NCBI GenBank assembly: GCA_937893155.1
Contig: CALBGU010000017.1
Location: 1-29,769 of the forward strand
Origin: an uncultured Treponema sp.
GTDB lineage: Bacteria; Spirochaetota; Spirochaetia; Treponematales; Treponemataceae
Reading direction: 5' to 3'
DNA: 29,769 nt
A program made the translations under genes and the position numbers. The notes beneath the pieces were generated by a model, which saw only the letters and a program-made list of their open reading frames with translations, ran no database searches and was not told where the DNA came from. Of the stretch, positions 24,579 through 29,769 are shown piece after piece. Position 1 is the stretch's first letter, and every line of letters begins with the position of its first letter.

Positions 24579-24606
24579 GGAAGTTATGCAGAACTTGTTT
24601 CAGCAT
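24579..24606 (+). repeat. 28-nt element, copy 2 (downstream of ptsG)
   Basis: Matches 22300-22327 at 24 of 28 positions, starting GGAAGTTATG. Its right arm carries one extra mismatch, so its hairpin is weaker than that of copy 1. It lies just past the ptsG terminator. Confidence 0.5.
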
Positions 24607-24699
24607 CTCGCAATAAAATGAATTCAGAACCATCTTGTATGTGCAAAATCTGCTTTTCTGTATTTTCTTGTGCCACACGGTACATCTATAAAGGTGCTA

Positions 24700-24747
24700 T
24701 ATAGTGCCAGCATAATGACACGGTATAGTGTCAGCCTAATGACACGG
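24700..24747. repeat. Two tandem 24-bp palindromic units
   Basis: Units at 24700-24723 and 24724-24747 differ at 2 of 24 positions. Each contains GTGYCA-N6-TGACAC, and the half-sites alternate in orientation every 12 bp across the pair (24704, 24716, 24728, 24740). A more degenerate relative (GTGCCACACGGTA) lies at 24670. The block stands 10 bp beyond the 3' end of the niaR-like gene, between convergent genes. The symmetry suggests a binding site, but no promoter was found nearby. Confidence 0.8.
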
Positions 24748-24756
24748 GGTAAATGG

Positions 24757-25317
24757 TTAGATTTCGCTGTAATCTTTGGGGGAGTAGACGGGCTTTGTGG
24801 CGGCGACTTCGATGAGATAGCCGCGCTCTTTCAATCCCGCTTCGATTTCGTCGAGGATTTTCGTGCTGCGCGCCTTGACCGTGTGGTAATGATAGCCGTG
24901 CGTGATGTTCTTGAGCGGGGTCGATACGCCGCTTTTCATATCCGCGATAAAGTTTTTGACATCGCGAAGTGAGCTGATATTGAGCGGCGCGCTGATTGTG
25001 CCGTAGATTTTGTGTTCCACATACACATCTTGCACCGTGCCACCCGCGCTCACGATAAGGCTCAACTCGTCTTCGGTTTCGTCGTCGCTGTGGTTCACTT
25101 TGAACACGCGCCGATTTTCTGTGTTGTTCATCATCGTGTAGCCCGCTTTCACCGCCATTAAATCGGGGTGCGCCGCTCGTAAAATCGCGATGTCGTTCAC
25201 GATGACCTGCCGACTGACCCCGAATTGCTCCGCCAGTTCGCTTCCCTTGACGGCGGCGGTTGCATTGCTCAAAATCTCGATAATCTTTGCTCTTCTTTCT
25301 TCTCCGCGAATTGCCAT
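24757..25317 (-). CDS. niaR: NiaR-type nicotinate-responsive repressor (HTH_11 + 3H domain)
   Basis: A 186-aa regulator. The N-terminal winged helix (residues 8-60) contains GSELAEQFGVSRQVIVNDIA. The C-terminal 3H domain keeps the family histidines and acidic residues: NHSDDETEDEL (His76, Glu84), EHKIYG (His102) and THGYHYHTVKA (His140, 143, 145). In the Thermotoga homologue the metal is held by an equivalent two-His, Glu, His set, as I recall it. NiaR proteins repress NAD biosynthesis or niacin uptake genes when nicotinic acid is present. No such target gene lies in this window. A TATAAT box (25324-25329, minus strand) sits six bases before the ATG with no leader for a ribosome site. Length is typical. 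Confidence 0.92.
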   Translation of the reverse strand: MAIRGEERRAKIIEILSNATAAVKGSELAEQFGVSRQVIVNDIAILRAAHPDLMAVKAGYTMMNNTENRRVFKVNHSDDETEDELSLIVSAGGTVQDVYVEHKIYGTISAPLNISSLRDVKNFIADMKSGVSTPLKNITHGYHYHTVKARSTKILDEIEAGLKERGYLIEVAATKPVYSPKDYSEI

Positions 25318-25323
25318 AGCCTT

Positions 25324-25329
25324 ATTATA
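25324..25329 (-). promoter_or_regulatory. -10 box of niaR, six bases from the start codon
   Basis: TATAAT on the minus strand followed by AAGGCT and the ATG. No consensus -35 at the right spacing. An imperfect 17-bp palindrome, GTATCTA-TGC-TATATAC, lies further upstream at 25364-25380 and could be an operator; this is weak. Confidence 0.5.
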
Positions 25330-25383
25330 TCACATTTACTAATTAAAAACTGTTAAAAAGCCTGTATCTATGCTATATACTTT

Positions 25384-25595
25384 GATTTTATCCAAAAAAG
25401 CGTGTTAAGTGTATTAGGTATTGCATCACAGACGGCGCAGAATAAAGGCGAAACGTTTGAAGATAATAAAATCGCTTTTTCGCAAATGAACGACACTTGC
25501 AGTACGTTTTGGATAAAGAGGGTATAACGATTGACCAATGGAACACAAAGAAAGACGATGAAAAGGCAAAGTTAAAAGCTAAATATGGATTATAA
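25384..25595 (+). pseudogene. Frameshifted remnant of a small gene, probably phage-derived
   Basis: Reading from 25384 gives DFIQKSVLSVLGIASQTAQN, continuing through GETFEDNKIAFSQMND, and then meets a stop near 25529. Around 25490 a second frame takes over with LQYVLDKEGITIDQWNTKKD and runs to a natural stop at 25593-25595, directly before a terminator. Neither frame has a convincing start or ribosome site. The two halves joined look like the C-terminal part of one small acidic-basic protein of the kind found in phage structural regions, but I could not identify it. It marks the left edge of the accessory segment. Confidence 0.6.
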
Positions 25596-25632
25596 AAAAA
25601 AGCCCGCCGATTTTATGCGACGGGCTTTTTTT
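25594..25632. terminator. Bidirectional terminator between the remnant and hicB
   Basis: AGCCCG (25601-25606) pairs with CGGGCT (25621-25626); a run of As precedes and a run of Ts follows, so it can act on both strands. It ends one base into the hicB stop codon. Confidence 0.85.
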
Positions 25633-26047
25633 ATGCAATGGCAGGGCTTGAAGATATGCCGAGAAAGTTTTTTAGCGTGTCTTGAAATATTTTTGAACAG
25701 TTTACACCGTTTTCATCAGCCATAGCCGCAAGCCACGCAGGAAGTGAAAGCGTTTTTTTTACAAATGCGTCTTTTATACGAGCGCGCACAGGTGGCATAA
25801 AAACTTCAATCAAAGCAGGAACTTGATTTTTTTCAAGTCGAATATCTTTTAATTCAGACGGAACAGGAATTTTTTCATTGTCTTGTTCCATACCGTACAA
25901 ATGCAAGCCGAGTGCTTCTTTTGCATTATGCAAAGCTTCTTCTGTTGTATCTGCACACGGCAGACAGCCCGGTAAATCGGGAAATTCAATCGAAATACCG
26001 TCTTTTTCATAATCAAAAATCGCTATAAATGCGTATCTGTCTTTCAT
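25631..26047 (-). CDS. hicB: HicB-family antitoxin
   Basis: A 138-aa antitoxin. The N-terminal half has the partial RNase-H-like HicB fold (IAIFDYEKDGISIEFPDLPG, then CADTTEEALHNAKEALGLHL). The C-terminal part (LPAWLAAMADENGVNCSKIFQDTLKNFLG) is the ribbon-helix-helix-type DNA-binding segment. HicB neutralises the HicA mRNA interferase and represses the operon. The ATG at 26047 follows AGAGG. The expected hicA lies 15 nt upstream in the same orientation but only its C-terminal third survives. A TTGACA-N17-TATCAC promoter (26160-26188, minus strand) can still drive hicB, so the antitoxin is probably expressed without its toxin. Confidence 0.9.
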   Translation of the reverse strand: MKDRYAFIAIFDYEKDGISIEFPDLPGCLPCADTTEEALHNAKEALGLHLYGMEQDNEKIPVPSELKDIRLEKNQVPALIEVFMPPVRARIKDAFVKKTLSLPAWLAAMADENGVNCSKIFQDTLKNFLGISSSPAIA

Positions 26048-26062
26048 AGTATGCCTCTTTTT

Positions 26063-26161
26063 TCACGAGAATTTCACGCCAGCTTGTTTTTCTATGCTTT
26101 TTAACGTGCCAAGCGGAATATCTTTTTTAGGGTGAGTAACAGTAACACGCCCCTTTTTAGT
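26063..26161 (-). pseudogene. hicA: hicA toxin remnant (C-terminal third only)
   Basis: The last 32 residues, TKKGRVTVTHPKKDIPLGTL onward to VKFS, match the C terminus of HicA toxins. The normal N terminus, including the catalytic GSHH segment, is missing. Upstream sequence in the same frame is open but unrelated (LTIHNLFCIT) and holds a promoter instead. The break point is near 26162. The gene is therefore a decapitated toxin, unless translation of the longer open frame to 26320 yields a fusion, which I consider unlikely. Confidence 0.8.
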
Positions 26162-26188
26162 GATACAGAATAAATTATGTATTGTCAA
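26160..26188 (-). promoter_or_regulatory. Promoter driving the hicA remnant and hicB
   Basis: On the minus strand: TTGACA (26183-26188), 17-bp spacer, TATCAC (26160-26165). The -10 box abuts the hicA break point, so the surviving promoter lies in the replacement sequence. Confidence 0.6.
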
Positions 26189-26204
26189 GAAAGAAAATGT
26201 ATAT

Positions 26205-26261
26205 AATCGCGGACGGCGGGCAAAAATGAAACGTTTCCAAAAAAGCCCCCTATCCGCGATT
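26205..26261. repeat. 57-bp nested palindrome
   Basis: Perfect 9-bp terminal inverted repeats (AATCGCGGA at 26205-26213, TCCGCGATT at 26253-26261) enclose imperfect GGCGGGC/GCCCCC arms and a central perfect palindrome GAAACGTTTC (26227-26236). It lies beside the hicA break point. It could be a hairpin-forming mobile repeat (MITE or REP-like) or a structured RNA; its G+C is higher than that of the flanks. Confidence 0.7.
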
Positions 26262-26430
26262 TTGTTAAGAATTGTTAAGATGTTTTCGCCAAGAAGAACG
26301 CCGCGTAGCCATGTTGACATTTTTTTAGTGAAATATAACGCAAATTTTAACTTTGTTTATAAACTCTTTTTTGCACTTATTCTAAAATTCTTTTTGTCAT
26401 AAGACTTTCTCTTTTTAGAGTTTCGGTATT

Positions 26431-26498
<68 letters not shown>

Positions 26499-26536
26499 TT
26501 ATGAAAGCAGGATAAGTTTTTTAATAAGAGGACGAA

Positions 26537-26707
26537 ATGAATAAAAATCTAAAGGGAGAGCTTTTAAAGATTCACAATTTGTTTGAAGGTGCGTATGTTA
26601 TCGCGCAGAAAGAGAACACTGAATATAGCGATTGTCTTTGCGAGATTATGACAACGGCATTGAATAAGATGTATGACGTAATGAAGGAGCTTAAAGACGA
26701 TGATTGA
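26537..26707 (+). CDS. Small phage-type protein, 56 aa
   Basis: An open frame from ATG 26537 to TGA 26705-26707 encodes MNKNLKGELLKIHNLFEGAY and continues to MKELKDDD. AGAGGA lies 5 nt before the ATG, a good ribosome site. It is predicted to be mostly helical and acidic, with no recognisable domain. It precedes the antirepressor gene by 55 nt in the same orientation and is probably the first gene of that operon. Its short length limits confidence. Confidence 0.6.
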   Translation: MNKNLKGELLKIHNLFEGAYVIAQKENTEYSDCLCEIMTTALNKMYDVMKELKDDD

Positions 26708-26762
26708 CCTAAACAAAATGGGAAACTAATCGACGCAGAGCAAGCAGGAGATAAACAAAGGA

Positions 26763-27611
26763 ATGAAAGATAATATTTTTAATTTTCCCGAAGTAATACA
26801 GGACAAAGACAACTCAAGAACAATGACAACAAAAGAAGTCGCAGAGGCTTTAGGCGTGTCGGTTGACAGTGTGCAAAATGCGGCAAAAGCACTGCAAGCA
26901 ACTTCCGAAGATTTTCCGAAGTTCACACAGGGACAGCGTGCGGTTTATAACGAAGCACAGGTTGCGACAGTAAAAGAACTTGCAGAAGAGTTGCACGTTG
27001 CAGAACAGACGGTAAAAAATGCTATTTATGAACTGCGCCAAGTGGTTAGCGGAGTTTTTGATAACATCGAACGCAATTCACAGGGTGGGTATTTGCTTAA
27101 CGAAGCGCAAGCAACAGCAATTAAATTGAAGTTGAGAGAAAGAAACAATCTCAAAGATAATTCTGTTGTTTCACAAATCGGCAACGATTTAGAGTTTTTC
27201 GCACTTCTTAAAAAGCGTGAAGAAGAACAGCGAATTCTTGACGCTTATCGTGATAGACGTATTGCCGAGTTGCAGGCGGAAAACGCACGACAGGCGGCAA
27301 AGATTAAAGAGGACGCGCCAAAGGTTGAATTCTTTAATACTGTTGCAGATTGTACAGATTGTATCGATATTGCACAGGCGGCAAAAGTGATTAATGCTAA
27401 AGGTATCGGACGCAATAAACTGTTTGAGATTTTGCGAAAAGAAAAGATTATCGACGGTAAAAATATACCATATCAAAAGTATGTTGACCGTGGATATTTC
27501 AGAGTTATTGAAAGCAGGTACACGCTGCCTACTGGTGAAACAAAAATCAGTTTGAAGACGGTTGTTTTTCAAAAAGGCTTGAAGTTTATAAAGGATATTT
27601 TACCGCTATGA
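26763..27611 (+). CDS. Phage antirepressor, KilAC domain
   Basis: A 282-aa phage regulator. The C-terminal about 110 residues are a KilAC (ANT) domain: IDIAQAAKVINAKGIGRNKL, ILRKEKIIDGKNIPYQKYVD, RGYFRVIESRYTLPTGE and VVFQKGLKFI. The N-terminal half has two helix-turn-helix-like segments (TTKEVAEALGVSVDSVQNAAK and VKELAEELHVAEQTVKNAIY), then a charged coiled-coil-like linker (about 130-180). Antirepressors of this type relieve phage repressor control. AGGAG lies about 12 nt upstream of ATG 26763. It ends in an ATGA overlap with the next gene. Confidence 0.92.
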   Translation: MKDNIFNFPEVIQDKDNSRTMTTKEVAEALGVSVDSVQNAAKALQATSEDFPKFTQGQRAVYNEAQVATVKELAEELHVAEQTVKNAIYELRQVVSGVFDNIERNSQGGYLLNEAQATAIKLKLRERNNLKDNSVVSQIGNDLEFFALLKKREEEQRILDAYRDRRIAELQAENARQAAKIKEDAPKVEFFNTVADCTDCIDIAQAAKVINAKGIGRNKLFEILRKEKIIDGKNIPYQKYVDRGYFRVIESRYTLPTGETKISLKTVVFQKGLKFIKDILPL

Positions 27612-28084
27612 GAAAATACAAAAGCATAGCAGATATTGCGGACGAAATGGGCGTATCGAGAAAACATCTTTATCCAAAAGTGAAAAGACTTATAGAAAAA
27701 GGCATTTTATCGAACGACAGCATTAAAAAGGAACGGGGAACGCACAGAGAAATAATGCTGTTTACCGCCGAGCAGGCAGAACTAATAAAAGAAGCCGAAA
27801 AAAATGCAAAAATAAGAGATTTCAACAAGGACCATTTTAATGAACTTGAAGAAATTGATAAACTTACAAAGCAACAGCAAAAAATGTATCATAAGCGACT
27901 TGAGGTTTTGACCAAGCAGAACACAAAGTGCTTAAAATGCAAGCATTATTATGTAAAAGTCGAGGGAAAAAGGACTTTTCACGCTTGCAAGTTGCACCCG
28001 AATATTTTAGTTGTAGGACAGTTGCAAGATAAAATACAGCCTTATTGCACTTCATTTTCAGAGAAAGGAGAGGTAAATGCTTGA
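27608..28084 (+). CDS. Phage protein with N-terminal HTH and C-terminal Cys cluster
   Basis: A 158-aa protein. Residues 5-35 (SIADIADEMGVSRKHLYPKV) form a helix-turn-helix. The middle is a charged helix, and the last about 50 residues contain CLKC, HACKLH and YC, a possible zinc site. Small HTH proteins like this are common among early phage genes. The start overlaps the antirepressor stop (ATGA) and the end overlaps the following gene by 8 nt, so it is translationally coupled on both sides. Function not known. Confidence 0.75.
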   Translation: MRKYKSIADIADEMGVSRKHLYPKVKRLIEKGILSNDSIKKERGTHREIMLFTAEQAELIKEAEKNAKIRDFNKDHFNELEEIDKLTKQQQKMYHKRLEVLTKQNTKCLKCKHYYVKVEGKRTFHACKLHPNILVVGQLQDKIQPYCTSFSEKGEVNA

Positions 28085-28373
28085 AACACAGGATTTTTCA
28101 AAGTTACCGTTGTATGAGCAGTTAGCGATAAAAGCCAACATCGCGAATTATGACATTGTGTATATCGGGGACAATTATGCTTATGCGAATGCAGAAAGCG
28201 TAGAGAAGTTTAAAGACAGGTACGGAAACGAAGAAACAGCTTTGCACATAAGCCCCGAAAATATGGAAATGGCAATAGAGCAAGGAGGAGAGATACGCTG
28301 GTATATCGGGGAGAATTTTACAGACCAAGACGGCGAATATATTGCGCTTGTTTTGAAAAAGGCGGCGAAATGA
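28077..28373 (+). CDS. Small phage-type protein, 98 aa
   Basis: A 98-aa acidic protein with no domain I recognise. A YDIVYIGDNYAYANAESVEKF segment in the middle and WYIGENFTDQDGEYIALVL near the end suggest a compact alpha/beta fold. AGGAGAGG precedes the ATG at 28077, and the 3' end overlaps the VRR-NUC gene by ATGA. It belongs to the same early-phage operon. Confidence 0.7.
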   Translation: MLETQDFSKLPLYEQLAIKANIANYDIVYIGDNYAYANAESVEKFKDRYGNEETALHISPENMEMAIEQGGEIRWYIGENFTDQDGEYIALVLKKAAK

Positions 28374-28759
28374 AAAGCACAGGCGAGCGCATAAGAGCTA
28401 AGGTTGAGAAAGAAGCGCAGATATTAAAGAAGCTAGAGAAAGGACGGCTAGAAAAGTTTGTGCTAGTCGCTTGTATGCGAGTGCTAAAGCAACACAATGC
28501 TTTTTGCTGGTGGCAGAACACAGGCGCATTTCGCGTGGATAATCGCTTTTTTCGTTCGTCTATCGCAGGTGTAAGCGACATTATCGGCGTGTTAAGCGAC
28601 GGGCGATTTATTGCGGTTGAGTGTAAAAGAGAAAACGGCGGCATAATAAGCCCACGACAACACCAATTTTTACAGAGCGTAAGAGAATGTAACGGCTTTG
28701 CGCTTGTAATCCACGACGAAAAACAGCTAGAAATATTTTTGAAACTTCACGGTTATTGA
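28370..28759 (+). CDS. VRR-NUC domain nuclease (phage-type)
   Basis: A 129-aa protein that is essentially a VRR-NUC domain, a branch of the PD-(D/E)XK nucleases found in phage replication modules and in FAN1. The active-site region is visible: WWQNTGAF, GVSDIIGVLSDGRFIAVECK with Asp, Glu and Lys in the order D-x(n)-E-x-K, and a following SPRQHQFL helix where Q is typical. The N-terminal about 35 residues are a charged helix. Start overlaps the preceding stop (ATGA). Likely acts on branched or single-stranded DNA in phage replication; the exact substrate is inferred. Confidence 0.88.
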   Translation: MKSTGERIRAKVEKEAQILKKLEKGRLEKFVLVACMRVLKQHNAFCWWQNTGAFRVDNRFFRSSIAGVSDIIGVLSDGRFIAVECKRENGGIISPRQHQFLQSVRECNGFALVIHDEKQLEIFLKLHGY

Positions 28760-28769
28760 TAAAGAACTG

Positions 28770-28798
28770 TTTACATATACCCGAAACAAAGGTATAAT
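28770..28798 (+). promoter_or_regulatory. higBA promoter
   Basis: -35 TTTACA (28770-28775), 17-bp spacer, -10 TATAAT (28793-28798), near consensus. The GTG start of higB is at 28805, six bases after the -10 box, at the predicted transcription start. Confidence 0.8.
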
Positions 28799-28804
28799 TT
28801 TTAT

Positions 28805-29086
28805 GTGATAAAGGGCTTTAAAGACAAGGATACAGAGCTTATTTATAATCAAAAGTTTTCAAAGCGATTACCGCCCGCAATACAAAAAATTGCATTGCGA
28901 AAATTGATGATGATACATAACTCAAAAACGCTAGAGGACTTGAGAATACCGCCAGCAAACAGGCTAGAGGCACTTGAAGGAGATAGAAAAGGACAATACA
29001 GCATTAGGATAAATGGACAGTGGCGAATATGTTTTACCGTAGAAAACGGGGACTTTTACGAGGTTGAAATTGTGGATTATCACTAG
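28805..29086 (+). CDS. higB: HigB/RelE-family mRNA interferase toxin
   Basis: A 93-aa toxin of the HigB type (RelE/ParE superfamily). Signature segments are IKGFKDKDTELIYNQKFSKR at the start, LRIPPANRLEALEGDRKGQY in the middle, SIRINGQWRICFTVENGDFY and VEIVDYH at the end. HigB cleaves mRNA on the ribosome; HigA, encoded 12 nt downstream, neutralises it. The start is a GTG at 28805, because the only nearby ATG (28803) is followed at once by a stop. No ribosome site fits. The sigma-70-like promoter ends six bases before the GTG. All usual core residues appear intact. Confidence 0.93.
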   Translation: MIKGFKDKDTELIYNQKFSKRLPPAIQKIALRKLMMIHNSKTLEDLRIPPANRLEALEGDRKGQYSIRINGQWRICFTVENGDFYEVEIVDYH

Positions 29087-29098
29087 GGAGAATGTGCG

Positions 29099-29419
29099 AT
29101 GAATGAAATAGCAACACCGACAATAAGCGAGATATTGAAAGAAGAGTTTTTAGAGCCGTTAGAAATATCGGTCTACAGGCTTGCAAAAGATATTGATGTG
29201 CCAGTATCGCGCATACAGGATATATTGAACGATAAGCGAAAGATTACCGCCGATACTTCCTTGAGGCTTGCACGATATTTTGGATTATCGGACGAGTATT
29301 TTTTAAGGTTGCAAAACGATATTGACATTAGGAACGAGAAAGAAAAGAACGGTAATAAGATTTTGCAAATTGTGCCGTTTGCGCAAAAAGTAGAAAAGAA
29401 ACAAGTTGCTTTTGCTTAA
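29099..29419 (+). CDS. higA: HigA antitoxin, XRE-type HTH
   Basis: A 106-aa antitoxin. The N-terminal XRE helix-turn-helix shows ISVYRLAKDIDVPVSRIQDI followed by TADTSLRLARYFGLSDEYFL, the typical HigA arrangement. The C-terminal tail (from about residue 80) is charged and probably contacts the toxin. GGGAG lies 7 nt before the ATG at 29099. It is expected to bind the higBA promoter and repress it with the toxin as co-repressor. A rho-independent terminator follows, so the pair is a self-contained unit. Confidence 0.93.
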   Translation: MNEIATPTISEILKEEFLEPLEISVYRLAKDIDVPVSRIQDILNDKRKITADTSLRLARYFGLSDEYFLRLQNDIDIRNEKEKNGNKILQIVPFAQKVEKKQVAFA

Positions 29420-29458
29420 AGACAAGAGCCTTTTTGCAAAAGAAATATGGGAATTTCT

Positions 29459-29493
29459 AAACGCTTGTATTGTATGATACAGGCGTTTTTTTT
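29459..29493 (+). terminator. Rho-independent terminator of higBA
   Basis: AAACGCTTGTAT pairs with ATACAGGCGTTT over 12 positions (one G-U) around a TGTATG loop, followed by Ts to 29493. Confidence 0.92.
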
Positions 29494-29574
29494 GTATAAA
29501 AGCAACCGTTTTTGTGCAGGATTTATAACTTTTTTTCGAGATATTTGCTATTGTTGTATGCGCGAGGAGAAAAG

Positions 29575-29769
29575 ATGTTACAGCAGAATGATAGAAGCGG
29601 CGAAAAATTAGTTGTCGGAAGCCTTGAAGTTATCCAAGAATTCAAAAGTTCGGGGCTTACACGCATTGAAAGCAAAATCGATATGCTTGACAACCAAATG
29701 ACAACCGAGCATTTGGGTGGTGTTACTAAAAAGTATGCTAGTATAAAAGCAACAGGGAAAAGTGATATA
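29575..29769 (+). CDS. Partial gene, runs off the right edge
   Basis: An open frame begins at ATG 29575, with AGGAGA 4 nt upstream, and continues in frame to the last base: MLQQNDRSGEKLVVGSLEVI, then QEFKSSGLTRIESKIDMLDN and onward. The visible 65 residues are charged and mostly helical, without a recognised domain. It follows the higBA terminator by about 80 nt, so it should have its own promoter; a TATTGT-like box lies near 29549. Function cannot be judged from the part visible. Confidence 0.6.
   Translation, partial: MLQQNDRSGEKLVVGSLEVIQEFKSSGLTRIESKIDMLDNQMTTEHLGGVTKKYASIKATGKSDI

Noticed and set aside
24670..24972. Plus-strand open frame across the 24-bp repeats and the niaR 3' end
   Set aside because: Runs over the repeat block and antisense to niaR; no ribosome site and no recognisable protein.
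26160..26402. Plus-strand open frame over the 57-bp palindrome
   Set aside because: Highly basic, hydrophobic-ended translation with no ribosome site; overlaps the palindrome and the hicA junction.

Overview
The window looks like a chromosomal segment of a spirochaete, most likely a host-associated Treponema. This is inference from the overall picture: moderately AT-rich DNA, many short G/A-rich ribosome sites, a BspA-type leucine-rich-repeat lipoprotein, an AzlCD pair, an AddAB-like recombination pair and Firmicute-like regulators (LicT and NiaR types). No rRNA or tRNA gene was seen to anchor the taxonomy.

Layout. Positions 1-4220 hold housekeeping and orphan genes: azlCD (minus strand) back-to-back with adk, an AIM24-family protein and an uncharacterised 352-aa protein. 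Positions 4320-11205 carry a two-gene recombination/repair operon: an AddB-like nuclease subunit overlapping an AddA-type helicase-nuclease by 11 nt. Positions 11266-18155 carry a membrane-bound c-di-GMP phosphodiesterase (degenerate GGDEF, intact EAL), a large LRR lipoprotein, and a tightly packed run of an exported protein, a receiver-like protein and a zinc-ribbon membrane protein. A very short Fur-type repressor with a strong promoter/operator sits convergent to that run. Positions 18520-21018 hold a MoxR-type AAA ATPase, a VWA protein and a small unknown protein with overlapping ends.

Positions 21071-24565 form a PTS sugar module. A LicT/BglG-type antiterminator gene is preceded by its own RAT-like RNA site and terminator, followed by a glucose-type IICBA permease. 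Between the two genes lies an unexplained array of six 18-bp dyads spaced exactly 23 bp apart. A NiaR (nicotinate-responsive) repressor gene follows on the minus strand, and two tandem 24-bp palindromic repeats lie just beyond its 3' end.

From about 25380 to the right edge the content is phage-derived or otherwise accessory: a frameshifted gene remnant, a HicB antitoxin with a decapitated hicA, a 57-bp nested palindrome, a 41-nt poly-T tract inside an inverted repeat, a KilAC antirepressor operon ending in a VRR-NUC nuclease, a HigBA toxin-antitoxin pair and a partial gene. No integrase, capsid gene or attachment site is visible, so this reads as a degraded or partly captured prophage or island.

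The strongest second-look items are the 23-bp dyad array, the poly-T hairpin, the recurring placement of the -10 box 4-7 nt before the start codon (five possible leaderless mRNAs), and a 14-nt sequence shared immediately downstream of two promoters.
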